Shown one piece after another: positions 20,309 to 28,904 of a DNA stretch of 64,000 nt; the stretch's first letter is position 1, and each line of letters begins with the position of its first letter. The notes beneath the pieces are model-generated. The model did no database searches. It was not told where the DNA came from and worked only from the letters and a program-made list of their open reading frames with translations. Both the position numbers and the translations under genes were made by a program. Source of the stretch: Caulobacter endophyticus (GTDB taxonomy: Bacteria > Pseudomonadota > Alphaproteobacteria > Caulobacterales > Caulobacteraceae); contig NZ_QDKQ01000068.1 of assembly GCF_003116815.1 (NCBI RefSeq), positions 1-64,000 of the forward strand, written 5' to 3'.

Positions 20309-20689
20309 TTACTTCACTTGGACCTTGGCGCCGGCTTCGGTCAGCTTCTTGGCGACTTCGTCGGCCTGCTGCTTCGAAACGTTTTCGACGACGTTCTGCG
20401 GAGCGCCTTCGACCAGGTCCTTGGCTTCCTTCAGGCCGAGGTCCGGACGGACGCCGCGGACTTCCTTGATCACGTTGATCTTCTTGTCGCCGCCGTCGAC
20501 CAGGACAACGGTGAACTCGGTTTGCTCTTCAGCAGCTTCAACCGGAGCAGCAGCGCCACCGACGGCGGCCACGGCGACCGGAGCGGCGGCCGAGACGCCC
20601 CACTTTTCTTCCAGCAGCTTCGAGAGTTCAGCGGCTTCCAGCACCGACAGGGTGGACAGTTCTTCGACCAGCTTTTCGAGCTTCGACAT
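20309..20689 (-). CDS. rplL: 50S ribosomal protein L7/L12
   Basis: The stalk protein that recruits translation GTPases; it binds L10 as dimers. 126 aa: N-terminal dimerisation helices (about 1-33), an Ala-rich hinge (about 35-55) and the C-terminal factor-binding domain with [25 protein letters not shown]. Downstream of rplJ by 46 bp, followed by a strong terminator. Confidence 0.98.
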   Translation of the reverse strand: MSKLEKLVEELSTLSVLEAAELSKLLEEKWGVSAAAPVAVAAVGGAAAPVEAAEEQTEFTVVLVDGGDKKINVIKEVRGVRPDLGLKEAKDLVEGAPQNVVENVSKQQADEVAKKLTEAGAKVQVK

Positions 20690-20735
20690 GTGTCAGTTCC
20701 TTAGAGAGATTGGGATAGATTTGCGGGGATGACCG

Positions 20736-21254
20736 TTACGCGGCGTCTTTGGTCGCGTAGGCGTTGAAGACGCGAGCCAGCTGGCCGGCCGGAGCCTGCA
20801 GGACGCCAGCGATCTTGGTCGCCGGAGCCTGGATGAGGCCGATGAGCTTGCCACGCAGTTCGTCCAGCGACGGCAGGGTCGCCAGAGCGCGCACCGCGTT
20901 CTCGTCCAGCACGTTGGTCTGGTCCAGGACGCCACCGACAATCTTAAGCTTGTCGTTTTCCTTGGCGAACTGCACCGCGATCTTCGCGGCCGAGACAGCG
21001 TCCGGGCCGTAGGCGATGGCGACCGGACCGGTGAAGAGCTTATCGCCCTGTTCACCGAGCTTGCCGTCCAGAGCCTTGAGGGCCAGGGTGTTCTTCACAA
21101 CCTTGATCGCGGCGCCTTCCTTGCGGAGGCGAAGACGAAGGTCGGTCATTTCCGCAACGGTCAGACCCATGTAGTGGGTCACGACGACAGCGCCGGCATC
21201 GGCGAAGACGCTTTTCAGCGACTCGATCGATTCCTGCTTTTGAGCGCGGTCCAT
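20736..21254 (-). CDS. rplJ: 50S ribosomal protein L10
   Basis: 172 aa. Anchors the L7/L12 stalk to 23S rRNA. The N-terminal MDRAQKQESIESLKSVF and VTHYMGLTVAEM segments and the C-terminal helical tail for L12 binding (QLARVFNAYATKDAA) fit the family. It is first in a two-gene transcript with rplL, preceded by a leader of about 280 nt. In many bacteria L10 represses translation through such a leader. Confidence 0.97.
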   Translation of the reverse strand: MDRAQKQESIESLKSVFADAGAVVVTHYMGLTVAEMTDLRLRLRKEGAAIKVVKNTLALKALDGKLGEQGDKLFTGPVAIAYGPDAVSAAKIAVQFAKENDKLKIVGGVLDQTNVLDENAVRALATLPSLDELRGKLIGLIQAPATKIAGVLQAPAGQLARVFNAYATKDAA

Positions 21255-21534
21255 TGCGGTCTCCTACTCAGTTGCAGGCGGCCGGACCATTCCGGCAGCC
21301 AGATGCTCGTCCCATGCGGAATTGCTCCCGCGCGCGAGTTGCATCAGCCTGTTCCAAGGAAAGTCGGCCGCGCACCTGACTCGGGCTAGGCCGCGAGTAG
21401 GAGGTCTTGGCGTCTCTATCCCTGTCTCCCGACGGCGAGGAAGGGCTCTTCCTCGATTATGGCGCTGGTGACCCCGCGCCCCGCAGTTCTCAAACAGGTT
21501 CGCCGCCAAACCGGAGTCCAGCGGAGAGGCGGGC

Positions 21535-21563
21535 CGTATAGAGGATTTGCGCAAGGAACGCAA
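21535..21563 (-). promoter_or_regulatory. Candidate rplJ-rplL promoter
   Basis: On the minus strand TTGCGT (21563-21558) and TATACG (21540-21535) are separated by 17 bp. The 280-nt stretch 21255-21534 between promoter and rplJ is non-coding and GC-rich, and could hold an L10-binding autoregulatory leader. I did not resolve a specific fold. Confidence 0.6.
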
Positions 21564-21628
21564 CGGGTGTCGGAACACAGCGCGCTCGAACGTCTTCAAG
21601 GCGGTGAAACCCGTGAAGGAGCCTTGCG

Positions 21629-22006
21629 ATGCTCGGCCAGTTCGACGCCTCCCCCACCCTGCCCGTCAAGGACCTGGCCCGCGCCAGGCGCTTCTACGAG
21701 GAGACGCTGGGCCTCGCGCCCGAAGGCGATTCCGAGATGGGCGTACGGGCCTACCGCGCCGGCGGCGTGGTGCTGACCGTCTACGAATCCGAATTTTCAG
21801 GAACCAACCAGGGCACCGCCGTGACCTGGCCCGTCGGCCAGCGCTTCGACGCCGTGGTCGCCGCGCTGCGTGACAAGGGCGTGGCGTTCGAGACCTACGA
21901 CATGCCGGGCGTCACCGTGGAGGACGGCGTGCATGGCGCCGGAGGGATGAAGCTCGTGTGGTTCAAGGACCCGGACGGCAACATCCACCACGTGGGTAGT
22001 TTCTGA
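21629..22006 (+). CDS. VOC (glyoxalase/bleomycin resistance fold) family protein
   Basis: 125 aa, one vicinal-oxygen-chelate domain made of two beta-alpha-beta-beta-beta halves. Seen: PTLPVKDLARARRFYEETLGLAP at the N-terminus and MKLVWFKDPDGNIHHVGSF at the C-terminus, the typical ends of this fold. Metal-binding residues and substrate cannot be assigned by eye. AAGGAG lies 7 nt before the ATG. Transcribed divergently from rplJ and unrelated to its neighbours. Confidence 0.85.
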   Translation: MLGQFDASPTLPVKDLARARRFYEETLGLAPEGDSEMGVRAYRAGGVVLTVYESEFSGTNQGTAVTWPVGQRFDAVVAALRDKGVAFETYDMPGVTVEDGVHGAGGMKLVWFKDPDGNIHHVGSF

Positions 22007-22186
22007 GGGGGAGAGAGCTCCGCCCGCTCGCTCTTCTTCGCCCCTCTCCTCTGATTTCCCGGGCCTTGCGCCCAGGACCCATGCTTCAGCCTGCTCAGAC
22101 CCTTCGAGTTCGGTACGGATCTGGGCAGCCGCCAGCCTGGGCCCTCGCCACAACGGCGAGGGAAGCGATGAAGATGATCGAGTTGC

Positions 22187-23410
22187 CTAAGCGCCCAGCC
22201 TCTCCTCCGCAGCCCTGGCCGCGGCCACGCCGGTGGCGAAGCAGGCCTGAAGCAGGTAGCCACCGGTCGGGGCTTCCCAGTCCAGCATCTCGCCGGCCAG
22301 GAACACGTCGGGACGCAAAGCCAGGGCCAGGCCGTCCAGTCCCTCGAAGGCGACCCCGCCAGCCGCTGAGATCGCCCTCTCCAGCGGCCGGGGCGCCGTC
22401 AGCCGGATCGGCGCGGCCTTGATCGCCGCGGCCAGGGCCGCCGGCTCGCCGGGCAGGTCCAGGCCATGGGCCTCGCGCAGCAGGTTCACCTCCACCGGCG
22501 ACAGCTTCAGGGCCTTGCGCAGGTGATTGGCGAGGGACTGGCCGCCGCGCGCGCTCGACAGGCGGCGCTCCAGCGTCTCGGCCGGCAGGTCGGGGCGCAG
22601 GTCGATGGCCAGCATCGCCTCGCCGTCGCGGCCGATCGCCTCGCGCGGCGCGGCCCCCAGGGCGTAGACCGCCCCGCCCTCGATCCCGTAGCCGGCCACC
22701 ATGGCGTCGCCCCGGGCCTGACGGCCCCCGCAGGTCAGGCGCACGTTCTTAAGCGGCTCGCCGGCGAAACGGTCGCGGAAGACCTCGCTCCAGCCCACCT
22801 CGAAGCCGCAGTTGGCCGGGGCGAAGGGCGCGATCCTGGCGCCCTGCCCCTCCAGCACGCCCGTCCAGGCGCCGTCGGAGCCGAGCTTGGGCCAGCTGGC
22901 CCCGCCCAGGGCCAGGACCGTCGCGCGCGGGCGCCAGGCCTCGCGGCCGTCCTGACCATCGACCAGCAGCGCGCCTTCGGCGTCCCAGCCCGCCCAGGCG
23001 CAGCGCGTGCGCAAGGTCACGCCCAGTCCTTCCAGACGCGCCAGCCAGGCCCGCAGCAGCGGCGAGGCCTTCATGGCCTTGGGAAACACCCGGCCGCTGG
23101 CGCCGACGAAGGTCTCCTGGCCCAGGTCCTTGGCCCAGGCGACCAGATCGACCGGCGTGAACGCCTCCAGCATCGGCCGCAGAACGCCAGCGCGCTCGCC
23201 ATAGCGTGCCGCGAAGCGCTCGAAATCCTCGGAATGGGTCAGGTTCAGCCCGCCGCGCCCGGCCATCAGGAACTTGCGCCCGAAGGTCGGCATCTTCTCG
23301 AACACCACGACGCTGCGGCCCGCTTCGGCGAGGCGCTGGGCCGCGATCAGCCCGGCGGGCCCGCCGCCGACCACGGCGACGTCGATGATCCTGGAAGCGT
23401 TGGAAGTCAC
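22187..23410 (-). CDS. FAD-dependent flavoprotein of the HI0933-like family
   Basis: 407 aa. The N-terminal dinucleotide-binding motif VAVVGGGPAGLIAAQRLAE is followed by FEKMPTFGRKFLMAGRGGLNLTHSED, the hallmark of HI0933/YhiN-like flavoproteins (TIGR03862 subgroup). C-terminal GGVAFEGLD and DVFLAGEMLDWEAPTGGYLLQACFATG complete the FAD site. The reaction is not known for this group. The GTG start (23410-23408) overlaps the TGA stop of the vapC remnant, so its translation is probably coupled to the vapB-vapC transcript. Confidence 0.85.
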   Translation of the reverse strand: MTSNASRIIDVAVVGGGPAGLIAAQRLAEAGRSVVVFEKMPTFGRKFLMAGRGGLNLTHSEDFERFAARYGERAGVLRPMLEAFTPVDLVAWAKDLGQETFVGASGRVFPKAMKASPLLRAWLARLEGLGVTLRTRCAWAGWDAEGALLVDGQDGREAWRPRATVLALGGASWPKLGSDGAWTGVLEGQGARIAPFAPANCGFEVGWSEVFRDRFAGEPLKNVRLTCGGRQARGDAMVAGYGIEGGAVYALGAAPREAIGRDGEAMLAIDLRPDLPAETLERRLSSARGGQSLANHLRKALKLSPVEVNLLREAHGLDLPGEPAALAAAIKAAPIRLTAPRPLERAISAAGGVAFEGLDGLALALRPDVFLAGEMLDWEAPTGGYLLQACFATGVAAARAAEERLGA

Positions 23411-23559
23411 GCGGCCTCGATATCCGTCAGAGTAAAGTCGCCGCCCTTCGCTATCGCCGAGGTCACGACAACTTCAGCTCCCGCCAACCTCAGGCGAAAG
23501 GCATCCGCCTCCGGCTCACCGAGGAGTATGGCCGTCCAGGCCAAAGCATCGACGAACAT
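23407..23559 (-). pseudogene. vapC: Internally deleted VapC (PIN-domain toxin) remnant
   Basis: An open frame of 50 aa that starts like VapC (MFVDALAWTAILLGEPEADA, with the first acidic PIN residue at Asp4) and ends like VapC (KGGDFTLTDIEAA). The central part, normally about 80 residues carrying the other catalytic acidic residues, is missing; the junction falls near residues 36-38. The product should have no RNase activity. It overlaps the vapB stop by one base (TGATG) and the flavoprotein start (GTGA). Recognition rests on both ends matching the Rv0624-like group. Confidence 0.75.
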
Positions 23560-23798
23560 CAATCGTCGTTGAGGCTGTCGAAGAACGCCTTGTCGGCCTT
23601 GAGGCCCGTCCTCGGCACACGAGCCATCCGGTCGCTGATCGCCCGCATGTTCGCCAGCTTCTCCTCCCTCGCCTTCTCGCGCGCCGCTAGGGCCTCGGCG
23701 GCGGCCAGCTTTACTGTCTCAGTGATGCCAAGACGCGTCTTCTCGGCCAGCTGGCGCACCAGGGCGTCGGTCTCGGGATCGCGGATGTGGAAGGCCAT
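23559..23798 (-). CDS. vapB: VapB-type antitoxin (PSK transcription-factor family)
   Basis: 79 aa. AFHIRDPETDALVRQLAEKTRLGITETVKLAAAEAL is the N-terminal DNA-binding and dimerising part of Rv0623-like VapB antitoxins. The C-terminal tail (RMARVPRTGLKADKAFFDSLNDD) would normally wrap the toxin. A TTG two codons upstream is possible, but the ATG at 23798 has GGAG 7 nt before it. The partner toxin gene is internally deleted, so the antitoxin is an orphan and may persist as an autorepressor. Confidence 0.85.
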   Translation of the reverse strand: MAFHIRDPETDALVRQLAEKTRLGITETVKLAAAEALAAREKAREEKLANMRAISDRMARVPRTGLKADKAFFDSLNDD

Positions 23799-23868
23799 GA
23801 CCAATCTCCGTCTAGACGAAAGTTAGCATCGGCTAGCCGCGCCAAACAGAGGGCCTCAAACGCAAGAC

Positions 23869-23892
23869 GGGCGCTGGATCGCTCCAGCGCCC
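23869..23892 (-). terminator. Hairpin terminator after rplA
   Basis: A perfect 10-bp stem (23869-23878 with 23883-23892), loop TCGC, sits 33 bp beyond the rplA stop. The minus-strand tail GTCTTGCGTTTG is only weakly U-rich, so termination efficiency is uncertain. Confidence 0.6.
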
Positions 23893-23924
23893 GCCTCCGA
23901 AGTCAGTGAACTCCGACCGGTCGA

Positions 23925-24614
23925 TTAGACGCCGATCGAGGCCACGTCGACCTTGAAGCCCGGACCCATCGTCGACGACAGGCCGATCTTCTTGACGTAG
24001 ACGCCCTTGGCGCCCGACGGCTTGGCCTTGTTCAGGGCGTCGATCAGAGCCTTGACGTTGATCAGCAGGGCTTCCTCGGTGAACGAGGCCTTGCCGATGC
24101 CGGCGTGCACGATACCGGCCTTTTCGACGCGGAACTCGACGGCGCCGCTCTTGGCGTCCTTGACGGCCTGGGCGACGTTCGGGGTCACGGTGCCGACCTT
24201 CGGGTTCGGCATCAGGCCGCGCGGGCCCAGCACCTTACCGAGGCGACCGACCAGGGCCATCATGTCCGGCGAGGCGATGACGCGGTCGAAGTCCATGAAG
24301 CCGTTCTGGATCTTTTCGACCAGGTCTTCGGCGCCGACGACTTCGGCGCCGGCGGCGGTGGCTTCGGCGGCCTTGGCGTCCTTGGCGAAGACGGCGACGC
24401 GAACGTCACGGCCCGTGCCCGACGGCAGTTGAACGACGCCACGGACCTGCTGGTCGGCGTGACGCGGGTCGACGCCCAGGTTCACCGAGATCTCGATGGT
24501 CTCGTCGAACTTGGCCTTGGCGTTGGCCTTCACCAGAGCGATGGCTTCGGCGACGGCGTGGGTGGCGTCACGGTCGCCGGTCCAGGCCTTGATGCGCTTG
24601 GGTTGGGTAGCCAT
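23925..24614 (-). CDS. rplA: 50S ribosomal protein L1
   Basis: 229 aa. Binds 23S rRNA at the L1 stalk and releases deacylated tRNA. Conserved [31 protein letters not shown] and [20 protein letters not shown] are visible. It follows rplK by 4 bp in a two-gene unit and ends in a hairpin. In the ancestral arrangement rplJ would follow directly; here three accessory genes and one gene remnant intervene. Confidence 0.98.
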   Translation of the reverse strand: MATQPKRIKAWTGDRDATHAVAEAIALVKANAKAKFDETIEISVNLGVDPRHADQQVRGVVQLPSGTGRDVRVAVFAKDAKAAEATAAGAEVVGAEDLVEKIQNGFMDFDRVIASPDMMALVGRLGKVLGPRGLMPNPKVGTVTPNVAQAVKDAKSGAVEFRVEKAGIVHAGIGKASFTEEALLINVKALIDALNKAKPSGAKGVYVKKIGLSSTMGPGFKVDVASIGV

Positions 24615-24618
24615 TGGA

Positions 24619-25050
24619 TTAGGCCTCCACGATCTTCAGGCCCATGGCCTTGGCGGAGCCTTCGATGATCTTGGCGGCGGCCTCGATGTCGTTGGCGTTC
24701 AGGTCCTTCATCTTCTTTTCGGCGATTTCGCGCAGTTGGGTGCGCGTCACTTCGCCGACGGTCTCACGACCGGTCAGCTTCGCGCCGGACTTCAGGCCGG
24801 TGATCTGCTTCAGGTAGTGGGTCGCCGGAGGCGTCTTGGTGATGAAGGTGAACGACTTGTCCTGGTAGACCGTGATCACGGTCGGCAGGGGGGTGCCCTT
24901 TTCGACGTTCTCGGTGCGCGCGTTGAACTCCTTGCAGAAGCCCATGATGTTGACGCCGCGCTGACCCAGAGCCGGGCCGATGGGGGGCGAAGGCGTGGCC
25001 GAGCCAGCCTTCACCTGGAGCTTGATGTAGCCCAGGATCTTCTTAGCCAT
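24619..25050 (-). CDS. rplK: 50S ribosomal protein L11
   Basis: 142 aa. Forms the GTPase-associated centre with L10/L12. The conserved start is [20 protein letters not shown] with [22 protein letters not shown]. The frame is open another 32 codons upstream, but those residues are not family-like. Proximal gene of the rplK-rplA pair, about 130 bp downstream of its own promoter. Confidence 0.98.
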   Translation of the reverse strand: MAKKILGYIKLQVKAGSATPSPPIGPALGQRGVNIMGFCKEFNARTENVEKGTPLPTVITVYQDKSFTFITKTPPATHYLKQITGLKSGAKLTGRETVGEVTRTQLREIAEKKMKDLNANDIEAAAKIIEGSAKAMGLKIVEA

Positions 25051-25179
25051 ACTATCCTCTCGTGAGGGCCGGGGCCCTCGCTGGTGAGCCGTGGTGCGGG
25101 CTTGGCGGCCCTGCCACGGATTTGGTTCCGCCTTAACGGCGAACACGCCCCGGAATCAGATCCCGGAGCGAGGTCGCGG

Positions 25180-25208
25180 CGTGTAGCAGGCGTGGGGCGG
25201 AGAGTCCA
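25180..25208 (-). promoter_or_regulatory. Candidate rplK-rplA promoter
   Basis: On the minus strand TGGACT (25208-25203), a 17-bp spacer, and TACACG (25185-25180). The -10 region TGCTACACG is identical to that of the tRNA-Trp/secE promoter at 27869-27897, and GCTAC fits the Caulobacter housekeeping -10 pattern. Confidence 0.6.
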
Positions 25209-25228
25209 GCCGGCCAGGCGGGAGCGCT

Positions 25229-26585
25229 TCAGACGCGGGCGGCGACCAGAGCGGCCAGGTCGCGTGCCGCGGCCTCGACAGCGGGGATCCAGCCCTCCTC
25301 GAGCGAGGCCTGCCGATAGAGTTTCATCGAGCCGTACCACGCGGTGTCCGCCCCGGTCACGCCCCAGCGCCAGTCGGGCGCGAACGGGATCATGGTCCAG
25401 ACCGGCCGCCCCAAGGCCCCGGCCAGGTGGCACGGGGCCGAATCCACCGACACGACCAGATCCGCCAGGGTCATCACGGCGGCAGTATCGGCAAAGTCCT
25501 TCAGTTCGCCGCCCAGATCGAGCACGCCCAGCCGGCGAGGCAGGTCGGCGGCCGCCGGCCCCTTCTGCAGGCTGATCCAGCGCACGCCGGGGACCTGCAG
25601 CAAAGGCGCGAGGTCGGCCAGCGCCATCGAGCGGTTGTGATCGTTGGTATGGTCGGGGTTGCCCGCCCAGACCAGAGCGACGGTAAGGTCGGCGCTGTCG
25701 CCCAGGCGGGCCTTCCATGCCGCCACGCGCCCCCGGGGGCGCCGACAGGTAGCCGCCGCGCGCCGGAATCGTCTCCAGCCGGGTCCCGCAATAGAGCGGC
25801 AGGCTGGGCAGGGGGCAGCAGACGTCGAACGAGGGCCTGTCTCCCGGCTCCAGCACCCGTACGCCGCCCAGCGAGGCGCGGGCCAGGGCCGTCAGCGGGC
25901 CGGGAACCATGGCCGTGACCCCCACGCCTTGCTCCGCCAGCCGCGGCAGGAACCGCAGAAACTGCAATCCGTCGCCCAGCCCCTGTTCGCCATAGGCCAG
26001 CAGGGTGCGTCCACGAATGTCCTCGCCTCGCCACTGGGGCGCAAAGCCGGGATCGGCGCCTTCCACCCGCGACTCGCGAAATTCGTAGTCGATCAGCCCG
26101 GAGGCGAAGTCACCTTCGAGCAGGCTGAGGAAGCCGCGGCCGAAGCGAGCGTCGATGTGATCCGGCGCCAACTGCAAGGCCGCCTCGAAGGCGGCCCTGG
26201 CCTCGGTCAGCCGGCCCAGATAGCGCAGGATATTGCCCAGGGCGGCCATGATCAGCGGATCGTTCGGGTCGGCGGCGGCAGCCCGGCGGGCATGCGGTTC
26301 GGCCGCTGTCGGCGACACAGTCTGCAGAAGCATCAAGGCCAGGGACGCCTCGGCGCGGGCGTTGGCCGGATCGAGGGTGACGGCGGCGCGGAACGCCTGC
26401 CCGGCGGCCTTCCACTTGCGCTCCCCGCGCAGGGCCAGGCCGAGATGATAGTGCGCCGGAGCCGAACGCGGATTCACCGCCACCACGGCCCGCAGGGCGA
26501 CCTCCGCCGGCCGCGTCCGCCCCGCCTGCAGGTGCGCGATCGCGGCGTCGTACTTGTGCTCCTGCCTCATACGATCGTGGCGCAC
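25229..26585 (-). pseudogene. TPR/glycosyltransferase-like protein with a single frameshift
   Basis: The first part (from 26585) has four or so TPRs, then LLAYGEQGLGDGLQFLRFLPRL. It runs in frame to about 25730. The rest of the domain (VAAWKARLGDSADLTVALVWAGN through SVDSAPCHLAGALGRPVWTM) continues in another frame, 25726-25229. The break is at a C5G5 run near 25728-25737, and one base less there would give an intact protein of about 451 aa. It could be a real inactivation or a sequence error. It is a homologue of the gene at 15702-17396. Confidence 0.75.
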
Positions 26586-26688
26586 GGCCCGCCCTCCTCT
26601 CGCGACACGCGAGGGCTAAAGGCGCCAAGGCGCCGCGCCACTGGCCTTTAGCACAGCGACAGACGGGAAAAGCGGAGCCCGAAAAGCA

Positions 26689-26720
26689 AAAACCCCGCGC
26701 CGTCGCCGGCGCGGGGTTTT
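26689..26720 (-). terminator. Intrinsic terminator after nusG
   Basis: A perfect 14-bp stem (26689-26702 with 26707-26720) has A- and T-runs at its two ends, so it can terminate in both directions. It lies 23 bp after the nusG stop and upstream of the frameshifted TPR gene. Confidence 0.92.
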
Positions 26721-26743
26721 CGAAAGCTCGATGGAGGGATCGC

Positions 26744-27301
26744 CTAGGCGATCTTCTCGACCTGGCTGTATTCCAGTTCGACCGGAGTGGCGCGGCCGAA
26801 GATCGAGACGGTGACCCGCAGGCGGGCCTTCTCCTCGTCGACCTGCTCGACCGAGCCGTTGAAGCTGGCGAACGGACCGTCGATGACGCGGACGTTCTCG
26901 CCGACTTCGTACAGCACGACGGTCTTGGGCTTCTCGACGCCCTCTTCGATCGCGCCGACGATGCGCTGGACTTCCTTTTCGGAAACCGGCGTCGGCTTGG
27001 AGCCGCTGCCCAGGAAGCCCGTCACCTTCGGGGTGTTCTTGATCAGGTGGTAGGCCTCGTCCGAGAGGTTCATCTTCACCAGGACGTAGCCCGGGAAGAA
27101 CTTGCGCTCGGCGTTGACCTTGCGGCCGCGGCGGATCTCGACGACGTCCTCGGTCGGCACCAGGATCTCGGAGAAGCTGTCTTCCAGGCCCTGGGCCTTG
27201 GCTTGCTCACGGATGCTCTCGGCCACCTTCTTCTCGAAGTTCGAGTAGGCGTGGACGATGTACCACTTGTGGTTCGGGTTGGTCGCGGTTTCGGTGCTCA
27301 T
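26744..27301 (-). CDS. nusG: Transcription termination/antitermination factor NusG
   Basis: 185 aa. Binds the RNA polymerase clamp and couples transcription with Rho or the ribosome. The NGN domain begins [19 protein letters not shown] and includes [10 protein letters not shown]. The C-terminal KOW domain has [22 protein letters not shown]. It follows secE by 14 bp and ends before a strong terminator. Confidence 0.98.
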   Translation of the reverse strand: MSTETATNPNHKWYIVHAYSNFEKKVAESIREQAKAQGLEDSFSEILVPTEDVVEIRRGRKVNAERKFFPGYVLVKMNLSDEAYHLIKNTPKVTGFLGSGSKPTPVSEKEVQRIVGAIEEGVEKPKTVVLYEVGENVRVIDGPFASFNGSVEQVDEEKARLRVTVSIFGRATPVELEYSQVEKIA

Positions 27302-27315
27302 GGTCTTTATATGTC

Positions 27316-27627
27316 TTATCCGGCCGCGAACTTCAGCAGCAGATTGGCCAGCGTACCCAGAATCCAGTCGACGCCGAAGAAGAACACAGAGGCGACGATC
27401 ACCATGATGAAGACCATCACCGAGGTGATCCAGGTCTCCTTGCGGGTGGTCCAGGTGATCTTGCGGGCCTCGGCGCGCACTTCACGGATGAACTGCACCG
27501 GGTTGAAAGGCTTCTTGGGGGCGGCGGCCGCCGCGGACGGAGCCTGACCGGCAGGGGCCAGCGCCGCGGCCGTACGGGCGGCGCGGTTCTTGATCGCTGA
27601 CGGGCTGGATCCCGGTTTCCTGGCCAT
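27316..27627 (-). CDS. secE: Preprotein translocase subunit SecE
   Basis: 103 aa, a single-helix SecE. An Ala-rich cytoplasmic N-terminus is followed by the conserved amphipathic part [20 protein letters not shown] and one membrane helix (about residues 72-97, [23 protein letters not shown]). It clamps SecY in the translocon. Its place between tRNA-Trp and nusG is standard for this class. Confidence 0.96.
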   Translation of the reverse strand: MARKPGSSPSAIKNRAARTAAALAPAGQAPSAAAAAPKKPFNPVQFIREVRAEARKITWTTRKETWITSVMVFIMVIVASVFFFGVDWILGTLANLLLKFAAG

Positions 27628-27690
27628 GGTTTCAGAGGCTCGCGTATCTGACAGGCCGGGCCGAACGCCGGACCGGCCGATGACATATAG

Positions 27691-27766
27691 TGGCAGGAGT
27701 GGAGGGACTCGAACCCCCGGCCCTCGGTTTTGGAGACCGATGCTCTACCAGCTGAGCTACACTCCT
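27691..27766 (-). tRNA. tRNA-Trp (anticodon CCA)
   Basis: 76 nt on the minus strand. The acceptor stem AGGAGTG pairs with CACTCCT, the D-loop contains AGCTCAGCTGGTAGAGC, the anticodon loop CTCCAAA carries CCA, the T-arm has GGTTCGAGTCC, and the 3' CCA is encoded. It is the first unit of the tRNA-Trp-secE-nusG transcript. Confidence 0.97.
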
Positions 27767-27868
27767 GCAGAACTCCGGTCCCGATAGAGAGGACCGCAGC
27801 CTTGGCGTCGGTCGAGGCCGGAGGGCCGCGAGCGGCGCCGCCGACGCTTCCCAGCGCCAGAGCGGCGT

Positions 27869-27897
27869 CGTGTAGCAGGGTCGTTTGCGCCCGGCAA
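27869..27897 (-). promoter_or_regulatory. Candidate promoter of tRNA-Trp-secE-nusG
   Basis: On the minus strand TTGCCG (27897-27892), a 17-bp spacer, and TACACG (27874-27869), about 100 bp before the tRNA. It shares TGCTACACG with the rplK promoter. The remainder of 27767-27999 holds no gene I can support. Confidence 0.6.
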
Positions 27898-27999
27898 GCG
27901 GATCAGGAGGCCTTCGACACGCGTTGTTGCGTAAGTCGCGGGCCAAACGGCGCCTTTTCACAGGTTTCTTGGCCCGCCCCGCCCTTGAAAGGATGAAAT

Positions 28000-28173
28000 A
28001 TGGCCGCGAACACCGGCGAGCGCCCCTCCAATCGAGAGGTCGAGCACGAGAATCAGCGACCGAATCCGAACGCAGACGGCAAGCCGCCCCGCCCCGCCAC
28101 CGAACCGGCCGGCGCCGAAGACAGCGTCGATACGTCGAAGACGCGAACCGACCCCGGCTCCGGCGAAGGCTGA
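28000..28173 (+). CDS. Small disordered hydrophilic protein (57 aa)
   Basis: Reads MAANTGERPSNREVEHENQR and continues to residue 57 with Pro, Asp, Thr, Gly and no Cys, Trp, Tyr, Phe, Leu or Ile, so it is expected to be intrinsically disordered. GAAAGGA (27987-27993) lies 6 nt before the ATG, a strong ribosome-binding site, and this is what distinguishes it from chance. It lies alone between tRNA-Trp and a convergent lipoprotein gene. No family was recognised. Confidence 0.6.
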   Translation: MAANTGERPSNREVEHENQRPNPNADGKPPRPATEPAGAEDSVDTSKTRTDPGSGEG

Positions 28174-28237
28174 AGCGCAACCTTCACCGAAGCCCTAGAG
28201 CCGTTCGAAGAGCGGACGGCGAAGCGATCGGGCGGCC

Positions 28238-28633
28238 TCAGCCGTCTTTCTTTTCCTCCGCGCCCGTCGAGGCGCTCGGCGTCGCCGCCGCGCACTGGAC
28301 GTTCAGGTAGGACCATTTGACGTCCGTGAGCTCACGGCCGCATTCGGTGTTCTTGCCCTGGTCGCGACCACGCAGCGAGACGCCGACCCCCTTGGCGGGG
28401 TCCGGAGCCGGGCTGGCGCTGGAAACGTCGTAATAGCCGCCATTGGGGCCGCGCACGACGAGGCACTTGGTGTTCTCGACCGGCCGCACGCAGCCGCTCG
28501 CCGTCACCGACTTGCCTTCCAGGGTCACTTGTTGGGCCTTGGCGGCTTTGGATTGGGCGCCGCCTTCACAACCCGCTACGCCTAACGCAAACAGACTGGC
28601 CGCCGCGGCGGCCATCACGAACCTTACCCGCAT
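28238..28633 (-). CDS. Putative lipoprotein
   Basis: 131 aa beginning MRVRFVMAAAAASLFALGVAGC, a lipoprotein signal peptide with lipobox VAGC. The mature domain has four more Cys (SGCVRP, TKCLVV, TECGRE, VQCAAA) and ends in a charged tail. The start is set by CGGAGGAACGT just upstream; the frame is open 25 codons further, but those residues precede the signal. No known family recognised. Divergent from fpr across a 271-bp gap. Confidence 0.8.
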   Translation of the reverse strand: MRVRFVMAAAAASLFALGVAGCEGGAQSKAAKAQQVTLEGKSVTASGCVRPVENTKCLVVRGPNGGYYDVSSASPAPDPAKGVGVSLRGRDQGKNTECGRELTDVKWSYLNVQCAAATPSASTGAEEKKDG

Positions 28634-28783
28634 ACGTTCCTCCGTATCGTTGGCTTCGCGAACGAAGCAAAAGGAAGTCTGCGCCCCGTTTGGGTGGCCG
28701 GCAATCACATTTTTGACACAGTCGGAAAAAGCGAACCGCGTTATTTTGGGCTGCTCGTAGAATTTTTTCTCAAAGCGGGTTCA

Positions 28784-28814
28784 GAGAGCAAAAGTTGACA
28801 TCCGCTCTCAACTT
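28784..28814. promoter_or_regulatory. Two interleaved inverted repeats upstream of fpr
   Basis: AAGTTGA (28792-28798) is inverted as TCAACTT (28808-28814). GAGAGC (28784-28789) is inverted as GCTCTC (28804-28809). A TTGACA lies within (28795-28800). The arrangement suggests an operator over the fpr promoter about 90-120 bp before the start codon. The rest of 28634-28904 shows nothing else. Confidence 0.45.
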
Positions 28815-28904
28815 CTCACATGAGACGCGGGTCGCTTTCAGGGCCGGAGCGACGCCCGACTTTTCTTACGCACGTCGCGCGCGAACAGGATCGATATCAC
28901 AGAC

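Noticed and set aside
22007-22186. Possible gene between the VOC protein and the flavoprotein
   Set aside because: No frame with a start, SD and family-like residues; it seems to be a 3' gap between convergent genes.
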